The notes beneath the pieces were generated by a model. It did no database searches and was not told the DNA's origin. It worked only from the letters and a program-made list of their open reading frames with translations. Positions 25,042 to 36,030 of a stretch of 57,632 nt of DNA are shown here, piece by piece. How positions within the stretch are numbered: the first letter of the stretch is position 1; the number at the start of each line of letters is the position of its first letter. This DNA comes from Polymyxa betae (lineage: Eukaryota > Endomyxa > Phytomyxea > Plasmodiophorida > Plasmodiophoridae): contig RBZT01000990.1 in NCBI GenBank assembly GCA_003693705.1, forward strand, positions 1 through 57,632, given 5' to 3'. The position numbers were made by a program, and so were the translations under genes.

Positions 25042-26311
25042 TCATCTAGGATTGAATAGAACGGATGCACAGCCATAACTAGCGATACCTTGTAGGAATA
25101 TACCAGTTGCTATGGCATGTGCTCCGATAATAAATCGATCTTGCGACCGTAAAAGGAACATGTAGACCCATGCACAATACCAATGATGTAAATGAACACC
25201 TCGGGGAAGCAGCGCCCATAGAATTGCATGAAATGCCAACACTAATGCAATAGATGAAAGATAAAGACGCCCGTACGCCACAGACCATCGTTTCGTCAGC
25301 GCCCATTGATAACATAAAGCGACAACCAGCACACAACCAGCAAATGAATAGCCGACGATGGTCGCGATCGACCAATGCTCCATCGACTGATATGACAGCG
25401 ATGATTGGAACATTGGAAACTCGCAGATAAGTGTGAACACGAAAGCTGAGACCATCAGTAGCAGAATATAACTCGTTCGAAGCACGTGAGTTAGAGCAAC
25501 CGAGCCCAGAAGATACGCCGTCGATGAGCAATGGGCAAGCACTAAACAGCAGCTATTTAGGAAATGCTGAAAGCTATTAGCAAATCAAAGAGTATCGCAA
25601 AGAATAAACTGGATAGGGGAAGAAACTACCAAAGGAAAATAGAAAGAATATCATGAACTGAGCGGGACTGTATCAGAATCCACTACCAACGTACAAAGGT
25701 AATTATTGAATTGATCGGCAGGTTTAAACACATTCTGATCGCTTGGCAGACCAGATCTCACAATAGCTAATCTGAGAATCAGATGGCAGAGGCACATCAG
25801 TATAACATAAGCGAGCAATTCAGCCCAGTTTGAAGGGATGCCATCCAGCATGATTCGCTTCAGATCACGATTCTTTCGGTTTGAAGCCCGGCGCTGAGGC
25901 ATGCGCTGTGTCCCAATCAAAGGCAACGACGGCTCATCAACGGGCTTCTCCTCATCGCCCTCGCTAAAGCGTGCTCGGGGTGAAACTTCCTCGGCGAAGG
26001 CCTGCATCTCGATCGATGCGCGACGCAGCAGATCGGAGAACCGCCCGTCGACCTGTTCGATTTCCAGTGGCTGAATGTTTAAGGCAGATCGGGATTGCGA
26101 CTCGTCTTGATCTATTTTGGAAGGAATCCCGATTTCGGGCACAATTGTTGTATACTTTCTAATGTAAGACCATGATCCAACCAAACAGTACTCGGCAGAA
26201 TATCTCTCTTATAATCGTTTTAGATCAACCGAGATTCGCCGCTCACCTGCCGTCTAACTCCAAATAAAGCCGTTTTGTAAACCAAGTACTTACATAGTGT
26301 GAAGAACTCAT
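25042..26311 (-). CDS. Unrecognised multi-pass membrane protein with HLHHWYCAW motif
   Basis: Not assigned to a named family. ATG 26311 (MSSSHYVSTWF) splices over a 43-nt intron to RYSAEYCLVGSWSYIRKYTT, followed by a hydrophilic Ser/Arg/Glu-rich stretch, then a transmembrane helix (LLAYVILMCLCHLILRLAIV) and, after at least one more intron near 25.6 kb, several more helices. The last conserved-looking segment is VHLHHWYCAWVYMFLLRS followed by GIFLQGIASYG; His-His pairs at a membrane edge suggest a metal or heme site, but that is inference. Stop TGA 25042-25044. Divergent from Sec13 with 342 bp between starts. Confidence 0.65.
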
Positions 26312-26653
26312 TTAGATAAGTGGAAAAATCGTTTCACCGATGATCCGTTTGATAAGATTGGAGTGGGAATAAATATTAACATCGGAAAGATCAAACTGTA
26401 TTCTCCCTAGGTGAATAATCGATAGTGTGTAATGTATTGCCATACTCAAACCGCGAGTAATCGGTTTACAGTTCGATGATGATGCAATTTCGACCGAAAG
26501 AGAAAATAAAAAGCGAAAAGAAGTGAGAAGCAGAGTACCTGGTGTGGTATGAAGGAGACAGTGCGCGACCCTCTTCTCACAAACAACTCTTTTTATCTTT
26601 CTTTCTGTCAGCTCAGATCCCGTTTCGGCTGCAGAGTCAGCTATCCCGAGCCC
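26312..26653. promoter_or_regulatory. Shared upstream region of membrane protein and Sec13
   Basis: 342 bp between divergent starts, with pyrimidine runs near 26580-26610. No defined motif. Confidence 0.4.
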
Positions 26654-27740
26654 ATGGTCGGTTCGCTGGGCATCATTTGCAGCAAGATAACATTCATTTA
26701 GGCTACTGAAGAATTGTCTTTTGAAAGTGGTCATGAAGACATGATTCACGACGCCCAGCTCGATTATTTCGGCAGCAGGTTAGCAACCGCATCAGCTGAT
26801 AAATCGATTCGTATATTTGATATTGCTGGAGAACAGCAGACCCTGGTCGCTGAACTCAGAGGGTTCGCTTGTTTTCGCTCGGTTATTCTGCCTAAGATTT
26901 CGTTAGACATGAAGGTCCTGTTTGGTCTGTAGCGTGGGCCCATCCTCAGTTTGAAAGTGTGTTGGCGTCATGCTCCTATGATGGTCGGGTCATTATTTGG
27001 AAGCTCGAAGGTCACTCATGGAATCGGATCTTTACAAGCGAATCAGCACAGTCGTCCGTCAATTCTGTGGCTTGGTGTCCTTCTGAACAAGGTCTTATGC
27101 TGCTTGTATGGAAACTATTTATCGATTTGATTCATTCTTATGCTTTCTGCTTAAGGCTTGTTCGTCGGACAATTCTGTATCCGTTTATACATATATCGAT
27201 AACCAATGGAAAGAAAATCGTTTTTGTGCTCATCTTGGTGGAGTGAATGCGGGCTCATGGTCTCCTGCATTCTCTGGATCATCGCCTCGTTTCGTAACTG
27301 CAGGCAACGATAATCGGCTGAGGTTCTGGCAGCTGCAAGAAGATCAATGGGTTGAACAGAAAGACATTATCGTTGACGAGCCTTTCCATCATTCTGATTG
27401 GGTTCGTGATGTTGCATGGGCTCCAAGCCATGGTATCCCATCACACTGCATAGCAAGTTGCAGCGAGGACAAGACCTGTATAATCTGGACTGAAGTAGGT
27501 CTTCAATCTTTTGGCTCCGCCGCTTATCTGAATGTTTATTTTTAGAGTAGTTCTGGGAAATGGCGAAAATCCAAGGTACTGGAATTTAAACACAAGGTCT
27601 GGCGAGTAAGCTGGTCAATAATGGGCAACATTCTGGCAATTTCCCAGGGCGATAACAAAATCAGCTTGTGGAAAGAATCTCTTGACAATGATTGGGAAGA
27701 ACTCACAACGGTAGACGAACAGAAAGCCCCAGACCAGTGA
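26654..27740 (+). CDS. Sec13, WD-repeat subunit of COPII coat and nuclear pore
   Basis: Forms the outer COPII cage with Sec31 and is shared with the nuclear pore Y complex and the SEA complex. Start ATG 26654-26656 is followed immediately by a 45-nt intron (26657-26701), joining Met to [19 protein letters not shown]. Further introns of 44, 50 and 51 nt leave exactly 298 codons. WD blades are clear: [128 protein letters not shown] and [20 protein letters not shown]. Ends at TGA 27738-27740. Six blades are expected for Sec13, with the seventh donated by a partner. Confidence 0.94.
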
Positions 27741-27885
27741 TTGATGCAGTAAATATTGTTTCCTGTAATTATTTGCTGGTAGAACTTCGTTTGTGTCAAT
27801 GTACTATTTATATCGCATAGATAGACGAATGCTTGGACAACGAAGACTTTTTGTGGAAGGAATGTTGTTAGATTTGACTATGTAG

Positions 27886-29445
27886 CTATACGCTCCTCCT
27901 GGGAATGAAACTGAGTGGCCTTTTAGGACTTGCATCAGAATCCGACTTTCTCTTCCCAATAGGGATCATTCTAGTTGTTTCCTCTTGTTGAAAATTACTA
28001 AGGCCTCCAGATGGAGACCTTTTACGAAGCCTTATTGGAATCGTTTCTGGATCTGTTAAGGCGCTGGCATCTCGCTTGGATAATATCGATAGTCCAGAAA
28101 CTGTCACAGTTATTCCTAGAAAGAACATGCCCAACTGGAACGGTGTCATATTCTGATATTCTTCCTGTTTGCATGCTTAGGAATATATCACAATTAGATT
28201 CAACTTTACTGACAAAGAAGATCAGTCCTGGCGCAACCGAACCTAAGCACCAGAATGTTTGAAAGACAGGGACGACATACGACGCCTCAAATAATCGCAA
28301 CCCATCATTTAAAAATTTAATTTGGAAAAAAATAGTAGTCGCCAAACACAAGACCATCAAGTATAAAGGAATGTGCTTAAACAATTCATTGATTGAGACA
28401 ACGGAGCTGTAAAGGAGAACAGCTGTACACCTATCAACTCTCATCACTCAAGAAAAGCATTTCTAAGTTTACAATAAGCATACTTCGCAAAAAGCACATT
28501 TTGACCACCAATAATGCCCGACAAAGCTGGGTACAAAAACCGGTGAATCTTGATTCCACGATTTTGATAATACTCAACGACGGAAGATTGATTCCCAATC
28601 AATTCGGCTTCAGCGTGCGACGAATCTGCATCAAATGTATATTAGTTTCAAACATTTCTGGATTCTTTGAAATACCTTCTTCAAGCAAGGATATCGTTTG
28701 TAAGCTGCCATTGGATTCAAACAGAGCTTGAGCTCTCAACCGATTATAATAGCGTATAGCTGATATCATTAGGGACACTGTAGCCATGGTGCAAACAGCA
28801 AACGCTATGAATGCAGGTTTCAGGTAAAGAGCAAAGAATTCATTGAGCTGATAATGTTTGTCTTCATGCGCTGCAAACCAAACGCTGATGATGGACCCGA
28901 TAATAATAAGACAAAACGATATTATCTCTGTAAAAAAATTAATGCCAAAGACACTGAGTGGTACAAAAGCATACCGAGGCGGTTTATCCTTTCTCCTAAC
29001 AAAAGAGGTGCAAAGAATACATTTGCGATGAGCGTAACGGATCCAAGTGGGGCTACGACAACCTAAAACTGTTAGTGACAATAATATTTTGAGATGTGAT
29101 CAAACCTGAGGAGCAAAGGCCAGGGCAAAGAAGTCGCAGACTGCTCCAAAGGCGATCAAAGTAATACCAGATACCCATAACGGTTGTAAGAAATATCGTT
29201 TCTTTGGGATATCTGCTAAAGCAGATGCAGTCGTGGGCGCGCGAGGCGAATCGATCTCTTCCTTATGCGCTCGAAGATGACATAACTTCTGCAGATTTAT
29301 TCCTGGATATCTTCAATGCACTATTAAGAGTCAAACCAGCAAAAATCGTACCCAGATTCGACACTACAGAAGCCAGGCACGAGAGCATGACACCAATTGC
29401 CCATCGGGGCATGCCCAGGACAATAACGTCTTCAGGTTCTGACAT
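27886..29445 (-). CDS. NIPA-like magnesium transporter (DUF803 family)
   Basis: Multi-pass membrane protein of the NIPA family within the drug/metabolite transporter fold; members carry Mg2+ or related cations. ATG 29445 gives MSEPEDVIVLGMPRWAIGV, then helix 1 with LASVVSNLG. After an intron come KKRYFLQPLWVSGI, CDFFALAFAPQ and the hallmark VVVAPLGSVTLIANVFFAPL. Later segments include ALYLKPAFIAFAVCTMATV, LNDGLRLFEASYVVPVFQTF and PFQLGMFFLGITVTVSGL, the usual last two helices. A polar Arg/Ser-rich tail ends at TAG 27886-27888. The junction around 29.2-29.35 kb is uncertain: the shortest splice that keeps frame is only 25 nt, a longer one about 110 nt. Confidence 0.85.
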
Positions 29446-29698
29446 AGTCTTAATTCGACTATCTTGCAACCATGCACCGATCTGGCCGAATATTTAAGGT
29501 CCAAAGGTGGATAGAGATTTGGTGGCCGCGTCAATACTAGTCATATAAGTTTGTTCTCGATTTTTTACATTTACAAGATAGGTGACTAAATAACAACATG
29601 CATTTGATCGAGACATGCAGAGGTGGACAGGTGACACCGATTATATAATTAGGTGCCATGCAAATGTATTGTTATTGATAATGATAAGCAATAAGCGC
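29446..29698. other. Short spacer, NIPA promoter / ALY 3' region
   Basis: No gene seen. AT-rich. Confidence 0.4.
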
Positions 29699-30525
29699 TT
29701 ATTCTCCCATGCGAACAATCTTGCGCTGAGACGACTGGAATTTAGCATTGCCTCTTCCCCGAGGTTTAGATACGTTATTGGACTTTCTCCCGAAATTCTC
29801 CTCTTGCGATTCACCAGAATATTCCTTACTTTGGTCGCCTTCAACAACCTTCATTACTTCACCGTCTAATTTGACGCCATCATACTGCTCAACGAACTTT
29901 CGGGCAGCAATGCGTTTATGGAAATGAACCAAAGCGGCACCAGTGGGACGACCAGAACGATCAAATACAATTTCGGCTTTGTCGTAATCATGGAAATTGC
30001 GAAATAATTCTTCCAAATCGCTTGCCTCGACCTGCCAAGGAATATTGGAAATGGTGACCGTTCCCGTCGTGCTTAGGTTCATTCCAATGGATTTTGAGGC
30101 AAATGATGACAGTGCATTTGACACATTCTTGTTTTGCTTGCGGATATCTGGATACTGCTCTAGATATAGATCATGCTGATAAACAAACCACATGTCAACG
30201 TTGAATCGCAAAACCAGGATTGGTATGATCTTACCTCCCATGCCTTATCAGGGTCCTTTCTTTTGGAATCTGGGACCCTATTGCCACGTCTTCCTTCAAC
30301 ATTTTGTCGAACAGTGACTGTGATTTTTGGACTCTTGGAGTTCGAGCCCGTACGCTTACCGGCACCTTTTCCAGACGACAGACGCCTGACCGGTCCATCC
30401 CCGCGGCGTTTGAAACCAGCCTTAACAGGCTTATTAGATTTGGCAGGCTTACCAGTCTTGCGGCGTTGAGCAGCAATCTCGTCTAGCGACATGTCGAGCC
30501 TCTCAATAACCATGGCGTCCGACAT
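29699..30525 (-). CDS. ALY/REF-type mRNA export adaptor (THO4-like)
   Basis: Couples spliced mRNA to UAP56 and the NXF1 export receptor in the nucleus. ATG 30525 begins MSDAMVIERLDMSLDEIAAQ; LDMSLDEIAAQRR is the conserved N-terminal UAP56-binding motif. A basic Arg/Gly/Lys region follows, then one 59-nt intron, then a single RRM: VTISNIPWQVEASDLEELF (RNP2 side), EIVFDRSGRPTGAALVHFH (RNP1 side) and KLDGEVMKV. The Ser/Gly/Arg tail ends KIVRMGE before TAA 29699-29701; 255 residues in all. The C-terminal copy of the UAP56-binding motif is not obvious. Confidence 0.92.
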
Positions 30526-30863
30526 GGTCGAAGGTGTCAATCTATCTCAGATAGGGAACACGTCTTCACTCTATGACAATACTGTGGTGAGGGTACAGAA
30601 AGAGCGGAGATAATTGCGGCGCATCCATCACCAGTCGATTTAAGGCTCATCAAAAAAGGGATTGAGAGTCGCATCATTATTTCAGTTTATTTCTGTATCA
30701 ATTTTATAGAGCGATTGTAGAGATGAACTTCGTTTATAAGAATAGGCCAATAATTTAGGAGACGGCTTGAATACCTGAGAATAATCACCATGGTTTGACC
30801 CACATGCAGCCTATAAATTCCCATTCAGTGCCTATTTAATCGACATATAAAATTCTTTCAAGA
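30526..30863. other. ALY promoter region / possible last exon of the exonuclease
   Basis: Mostly non-coding. The exonuclease reading frame stops at 30864-30866, but GTGAGT at that stop is a good donor. Splicing to an AG near 30808 would add about eight residues, ending in MWVKPW. Confidence 0.4.
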
Positions 30864-32646
30864 TCACTCACCAGGATCGTCGCTAATAGAATATTCCCAT
30901 GCTTTTGCAAATGGCCTGCAAGTCTCGCCGATGGCCTCAATTGTCAGGTCAGAATTATTCAACCTAGAAGCAATCTGAAGGCAGACGAAAGCGTCTAACG
31001 AAGCATAATGCTTTTGATCATCAGAAAGAGGTCGACGAGCCCAGTTAGACATCTGAAATTCACAGTGTTAATGTACTGGCAAATTTAAAACAGTTTGAAG
31101 TTACTTGTTGAGATTTTTGCAAATGCTTGCCCGTACAGAACATTGTCAGACGTGCCAGTGACTTAATTGATGCTCCTGGATATTTGTGGATGAACATGTC
31201 ATTAAGATCAACTATAGAAGTAGCCCACCCAAGGTTTAAATCTGGGTAAGCGCTAATTCATTCTTAGTGATTACACAATAAGAGGTAAAGCGGCAGACCT
31301 GTGTAAATGAACGAGATCATCTCGTAACCCCAACCCAACTTTAACGACCGATGGAGATCGAAGAATCTTAGAAACAGTTGGGGCACAGATTCGTAACGCT
31401 TTTAGTAAATCAAAAATAAACACTTGAGACAATGTTGCAATTTGTATAATTGAAACCGGATTCTTTCTGCCACCTATCAGACAGTATCAAGTAAGACTGA
31501 TGTAAAGCACGTCTACATCTTCAAACCTTTCTTAAATTGAGGTTGTGTTTCAGTATCTACCCCAACGATAGGTGAACAGAGCAGGATATTTTCAGCAGCT
31601 AAAGCTGTATCTTGATTATCGACTATGACAATTTTGACATCAGCAGGCATGAGTAAGGGCTTTGATTGCAGAGACAGCTCCTCTTTGCAATCATCAAGCA
31701 CTGTGTAGATAAACCTCATTGAATGTTAATTGTTAATTAGGACTCATGATACTTACGAGGCATTTTAGATTCAGAAGCAAGCAATCGTGCAAATCCGATT
31801 TCATTCATTGATATAAGAGCCTTGAGCAACTTTGATCTCGTTGAGCAAGCGTGATCAGCCGGCAAAGATTTTCCAAACGTAAGAACAGAATCCAATCTGA
31901 ATCCATCAGAACGGCAATCCTCACTGAAAAAATGTTCAGTCCAAATCCTCAGTGACTTCTTTTCTGCAAATTGAAAGTCAGTCTTTCTTCATAGAATGTG
32001 AAAGGCTTACTTGGGCTCGAGTTTCTCAGGTGTTTGCATAGAAACTGTAAAGCGTGTTGTCGCTGTTTTAGACGAAACTCGGGCGACAGCACAGCCCATT
32101 TTAAAATATTATCTGGATCCCTAACTAATTTTGACGATATCTCCGAATCCGATTTGTCCTTGCCGGATAACATGATTTCTGGAACCTTGAGTGCGATCTA
32201 CCCGAATTTAGAAAGCCAAACCATAAGAAACATATGTGCATACATTGTGCTTTTTGTCAAGAGGACAAGTTATGGATTGTAACAGGGACAATATTGGACC
32301 TTGGTATTGACTGGAGGCTTTGATCAATTCAATGGCACTCTGAAACAGAAATGAGATGATTTATGACAATATATTCTACATAAATGACAAGTTTAGGGTC
32401 TTGAGATTCGCAAATTTGATTTAAGGAAGTAATGGTTTTGGTGAGGTCAGAGCAGGAATTTGTAACCGATTCTGCTGATGGTGCAGTTTTGGTTCTTCGC
32501 TGAGAAGCAGCATGATTACATCGTTTCGGCAAGACAAGGACTTTTACCTTTAATGAAATCGGATTTTTCCCGTTTCCAGAGCTTTTTAGATGCTTTTGTT
32601 CAAATTTGATATCTTTTAAGGGCGGTTTCACTTTAGCTCGAGCCAT
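30864..32646 (-). CDS. DEDDy 3'-5' exonuclease domain protein
   Basis: Member of the RNase D/EXD2/WRN-exonuclease-like superfamily, two-metal-ion 3'-5' exonucleases. ATG 32646 starts a Lys-rich tail (MARAKVKPPLKDIKFEQ). A helical middle part carries FRLKQRQHALQFLCKHL. The exonuclease core has motif I VGVDTETQP (Asp and Glu), then NPVSIIQIATLSQVFIFDL, motif II region VVKVGLGLRDDLVHLH, WATSIVDLNDMF, and motif III NWARRPLSDDQKHYASLDAF (Tyr-x3-Asp). All four acidic ligands and the Tyr appear present, so it should be active. No HRDC domain follows, unlike RRP6. Stop as drawn at 30864-30866; a spliced extension is possible. Substrate cannot be told from sequence. Confidence 0.82.
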
Positions 32647-33480
32647 AAAAATAGCAGAAATAGATTGAAAAGCCAACAGTATTGCAAATGTACAAAGAGT
32701 AGCTACTAAGATTTGCCAAAGTAGAATTGGATTCTGACTTCCTAGATGATGCTACAATGTGAATTTCAAAGCAGAACCCTTGTCGGAATCAAATGCGCAG
32801 TTTTTTGTAACTGGAAAGATATCGGTTTTCATGTAAAAATAGAGAGTATTCTTTGTAAAAACGATTTCTGGTACGTACAGTACCATCCGTAAACGTTTTA
32901 AGATGGAACGTCAATAGGCGAGAGAACAGATCCAAGTTATTGTGATAAGCACTACGGAACCAACGAAGAGAATCAGCAGACAGCAAGCATATCATTCATC
33001 CTCGATTGTTGGAAATGAAGAACCGCTAGTTCCAGAAAAGTTTCGAAATAAAGAAAATCGCGCACCTTAGTCTGGATATACAGCTACATGAGGAAAGGTA
33101 TCAAACGAGAGCTGCGAGACGGCAACCCGGCAAGAGAGCCAATACAGTACCCGCAAGATCTGTGGCCAAAGCCGTCACCATGCAATGGACCGGGGCCTCT
33201 TGCGACCGGGAAACGGGTCGGGTCGGCTTCCGAAACAACTGCATACGCGGCCTCCGCCCCCAGTAACCGACTGTCACGCCGGCCATTTCCAAGGCGTTAC
33301 GTGGTAAGACGTAACCGGATCCCCGAACGTGTGGTTGGCTTTGTCCCGGCCTCTGTGAAGTCGGACTTTAGGGGTGTCCCTCTACCATTGCCGGCTTTCA
33401 TTCTATTACATAATACACATTTCTACATCACATTCACAAATATCAAAGTCGCCAACCAGGCCTGCCAACACGGTTCCATT
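32647..33480. promoter_or_regulatory. Divergent upstream region, exonuclease / zinc-cluster factor
   Basis: 834 bp. From 33088 to 33480 the region is GC-rich and has no stop in the frame of the downstream factor, so an N-terminal extension from ATG 33088 cannot be excluded. The AT-rich segment at 33405-33480 looks more like a promoter or leader. Confidence 0.4.
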
Positions 33481-35411
33481 ATGACTGCAGAATGTTCTGG
33501 CGCCGGAGGCCTGTCGCTCATGGCTGATTTGATCTCCAGTGCTGGAGGTCCAGCCGTCGCCATTGCTGCCGTCCAAGCCCATATTGCTGATTCTGGAGGC
33601 GATGCTGTCCCAGATGCAACTGAGTTGGACGGCAGTCGTCGTGTTGCCATCGCTTGCAATGAATGCGTTCGTGCTAAGATGCGTTGCAGCAATGAGGTGA
33701 AATTTACGATCTCCGATAAACTTTCCTTTCTCAATGTCTTTAGCGGCCTTGTGAACGATGCGTTCGTCGTGCCTGTGAACATTTATGTGTGGATCGTCCA
33801 TCTCGTGTTGCTATGATAGCACCGACTCCCGCTGTTGTCATTCAAACTGCCGTTCGACGGAAGCGATCGCGTCCCATTCCTTATAAGCCCTGCAATTTAT
33901 GTTCGAAAGTGAACGCGCTCTGTGATCTTCAGGTATTGCTTCTTCCTTTTTGCGCCCGTCGTTGATTGATTAAAACCAGCGACCATGCGGACGTTGTGTT
34001 AAGCTAAATGAAAGGATTGCATGTACGGACGTAACTAGCAACGATGTTGGCTCGGAAACCGAGTCCGATGATGGTGAAATTCTGCAGGAAGTAATGGGTG
34101 GCCGACCTTCATTTTCTATTACTTCGACAAATACAATTATCTCACCCATACCGACTTTACCTGCAGTGGATCCTTGTAAGCCTCTCATTAGACCATATTC
34201 ATATTCTCAGCATTACATAGACACTAAAACTCGAGCGTTATTCACACCTACATTGGCATCTCCTCGCAGCAGTCCACCTCCCAGATCAATGTCTTCCCCT
34301 GCGCCTCAGTCTTTCGTTCCCTTTAATGACAGACCTTTATTAAATTCTGGTTTGTACCGTATACATCCTATTCTACTGTAAACTGATTGTTTCCAGGTCA
34401 GAGTCGAAATAATCGGTTGCTCAGAGGCAAACCTCCTTTCATGGTTCGGTCTCCTTTGCAGTTCCCCTTAAAGTATAGTCTATATTTTCTGTAGTTAACT
34501 CTAACTGAAAGTGGATAGGCTGGCCTTGCAATGGCGATTCGCTTATAAGCAATATCCTGCAGCTGTATTGGGACCTCTTCTACTGAGCCCAACTCGCATG
34601 CAGCATTTCATGTCCAACTCTTTAGATGTTATCACCCGAGAAGAATGTATCGCAATGAGGATCGAAATGATCATCGCAGCCTGCGAGGTCCGTAGTTGCT
34701 GTATATCTTCTGTACTGGCCAGTTGTTTCTAAACGGATGTGATATAGAGCGAATCCAGTTTATCATCGCAACTGATCCCATTATGTACGGTTCCATACAA
34801 CCCGATTCCTTTCAAAACGCAATGTATTGCCCTTGTGCTGGATTCCAGTATTGCTACACATGAACCAGTTCTTACAATTGGTGACGATGATCTCTTGCGA
34901 ATTGGTCAGAATAAGTCTGATTGACACTCTCATTGATTAAATCTTGTTGCATTTAGCGTTCTGGGAATCTCCTTGTCCTGTCTTACGTTTAGGCATGTCT
35001 TATGAGCACTCTGAAAAGACGGAGATCTCACTGTCATTAAACACGGAAGCGCAACGAATCTTAGGATTCTCATCTCATGCCGAACTGGACCAGTTACATC
35101 AGGATTTCGCAAAAGCCACGAGTGTACGATCAGAGATTTCATTGATCTTTTGGGTCACAACTAAGCTGTTTTGTTCACAGTGCCCGATGTCCATTCCCTT
35201 ATTGTGGCGATTCTTCTCGCAACGTTCATTACATGCCCTGGGCATGGCTCAGCACGAACGAGACTTTCGCAACCTGACACAATTTCGTGTTGATCTGGAA
35301 TTGATTGCCAACAATGGCCTGCATATTCCTTGTCGAACATACTGGAAGTATCGAATGTTACCTAATGGGCATGTCAACGATATTCTAATCGCCATCAAGC
35401 GAATCTTGTAG
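33481..35411 (+). CDS. Transcription factor with two tandem Zn2Cys6 clusters and a PAS-like region
   Basis: DNA-binding regulator. Cluster 1: CNECVRAKMRC, then RPCERC and CEHLC (C-x2-C-x6-C-x5-C-x2-C-x7-C). Cluster 2: CNLCSKVNALC, then RPCGRC and a final Cys in RIACTD (C-x2-C-x6-C-x5-C-x2-C-x8-C). Each cluster is split by a 47-nt phase-0 intron (33697-33743 and 33933-33979) at the same point, just before RPC. A basic linker RRKRSRPIPYKP lies between. Then comes a Ser/Pro-rich region, and from about 34.5 kb a PAS-like part (WESPCPVLRLGM, TEAQRILGF) as in fungal ERT1/AcuK regulators. Stop at 35409-35411. The ATG at 33481 is preferred because a leader-like AT-rich region precedes it. Confidence 0.82.
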
Positions 35412-36030
35412 ACTAATATCTGATATGAATTATTCGGATCTGATAGTGAGCGATGGATCTGTTGAATTTCATCAAGAATGTACCATAGTATCAGGTACTC
35501 AACCTGTAAGCCCAAGTTGCTGATGTAAATGCAATTTGACACAGCAACAATGGTTTGTATAAGCCTGACCTCTGGGTAATCTTATAATGGGAAGATGACA
35601 CTATAAACACGTCATTCTGAAGACATAATCATCTACCAAGAATGCATTGATTAAATGATAAACCCATGCTGGGTGACATTAACTGATTAATAAATTGTTC
35701 AATTAGCAAACCCAAATCGTGTTTTCTGTCAACTTCATTTGCTACATTGATGGAATGGAACCTGTCTAGATAGTTTGTTCAATATAATCAGCTGACGGTG
35801 CTGTTGTTTTCAGAACTAAGAAGATCGCATCCTTAGATTGCAGAAGTGATTATGATGAACAAATTCAAATACAGTTGTAAAATATGACAGAAATACAATG
35901 GATGATGGTACTAACAGACATTTGGTTTGTATAAATCATCATTACTTGTTCTTTGTGCATTCACAAGTCTGTTTTGCATGAAAATATGTTTAGCTGCTGA
36001 AGTCCATATCTGGTCATAATCATGTATCTA
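35412..36030. other. Convergent intergenic region
   Basis: About 620 bp between two converging genes; AT-rich 3' regions only. Confidence 0.4.

Noticed and set aside
26312-26749. 145-codon minus ORF over the Sec13 5' region
   Set aside because: It is antisense to the Sec13 start and its first intron and lacks features.
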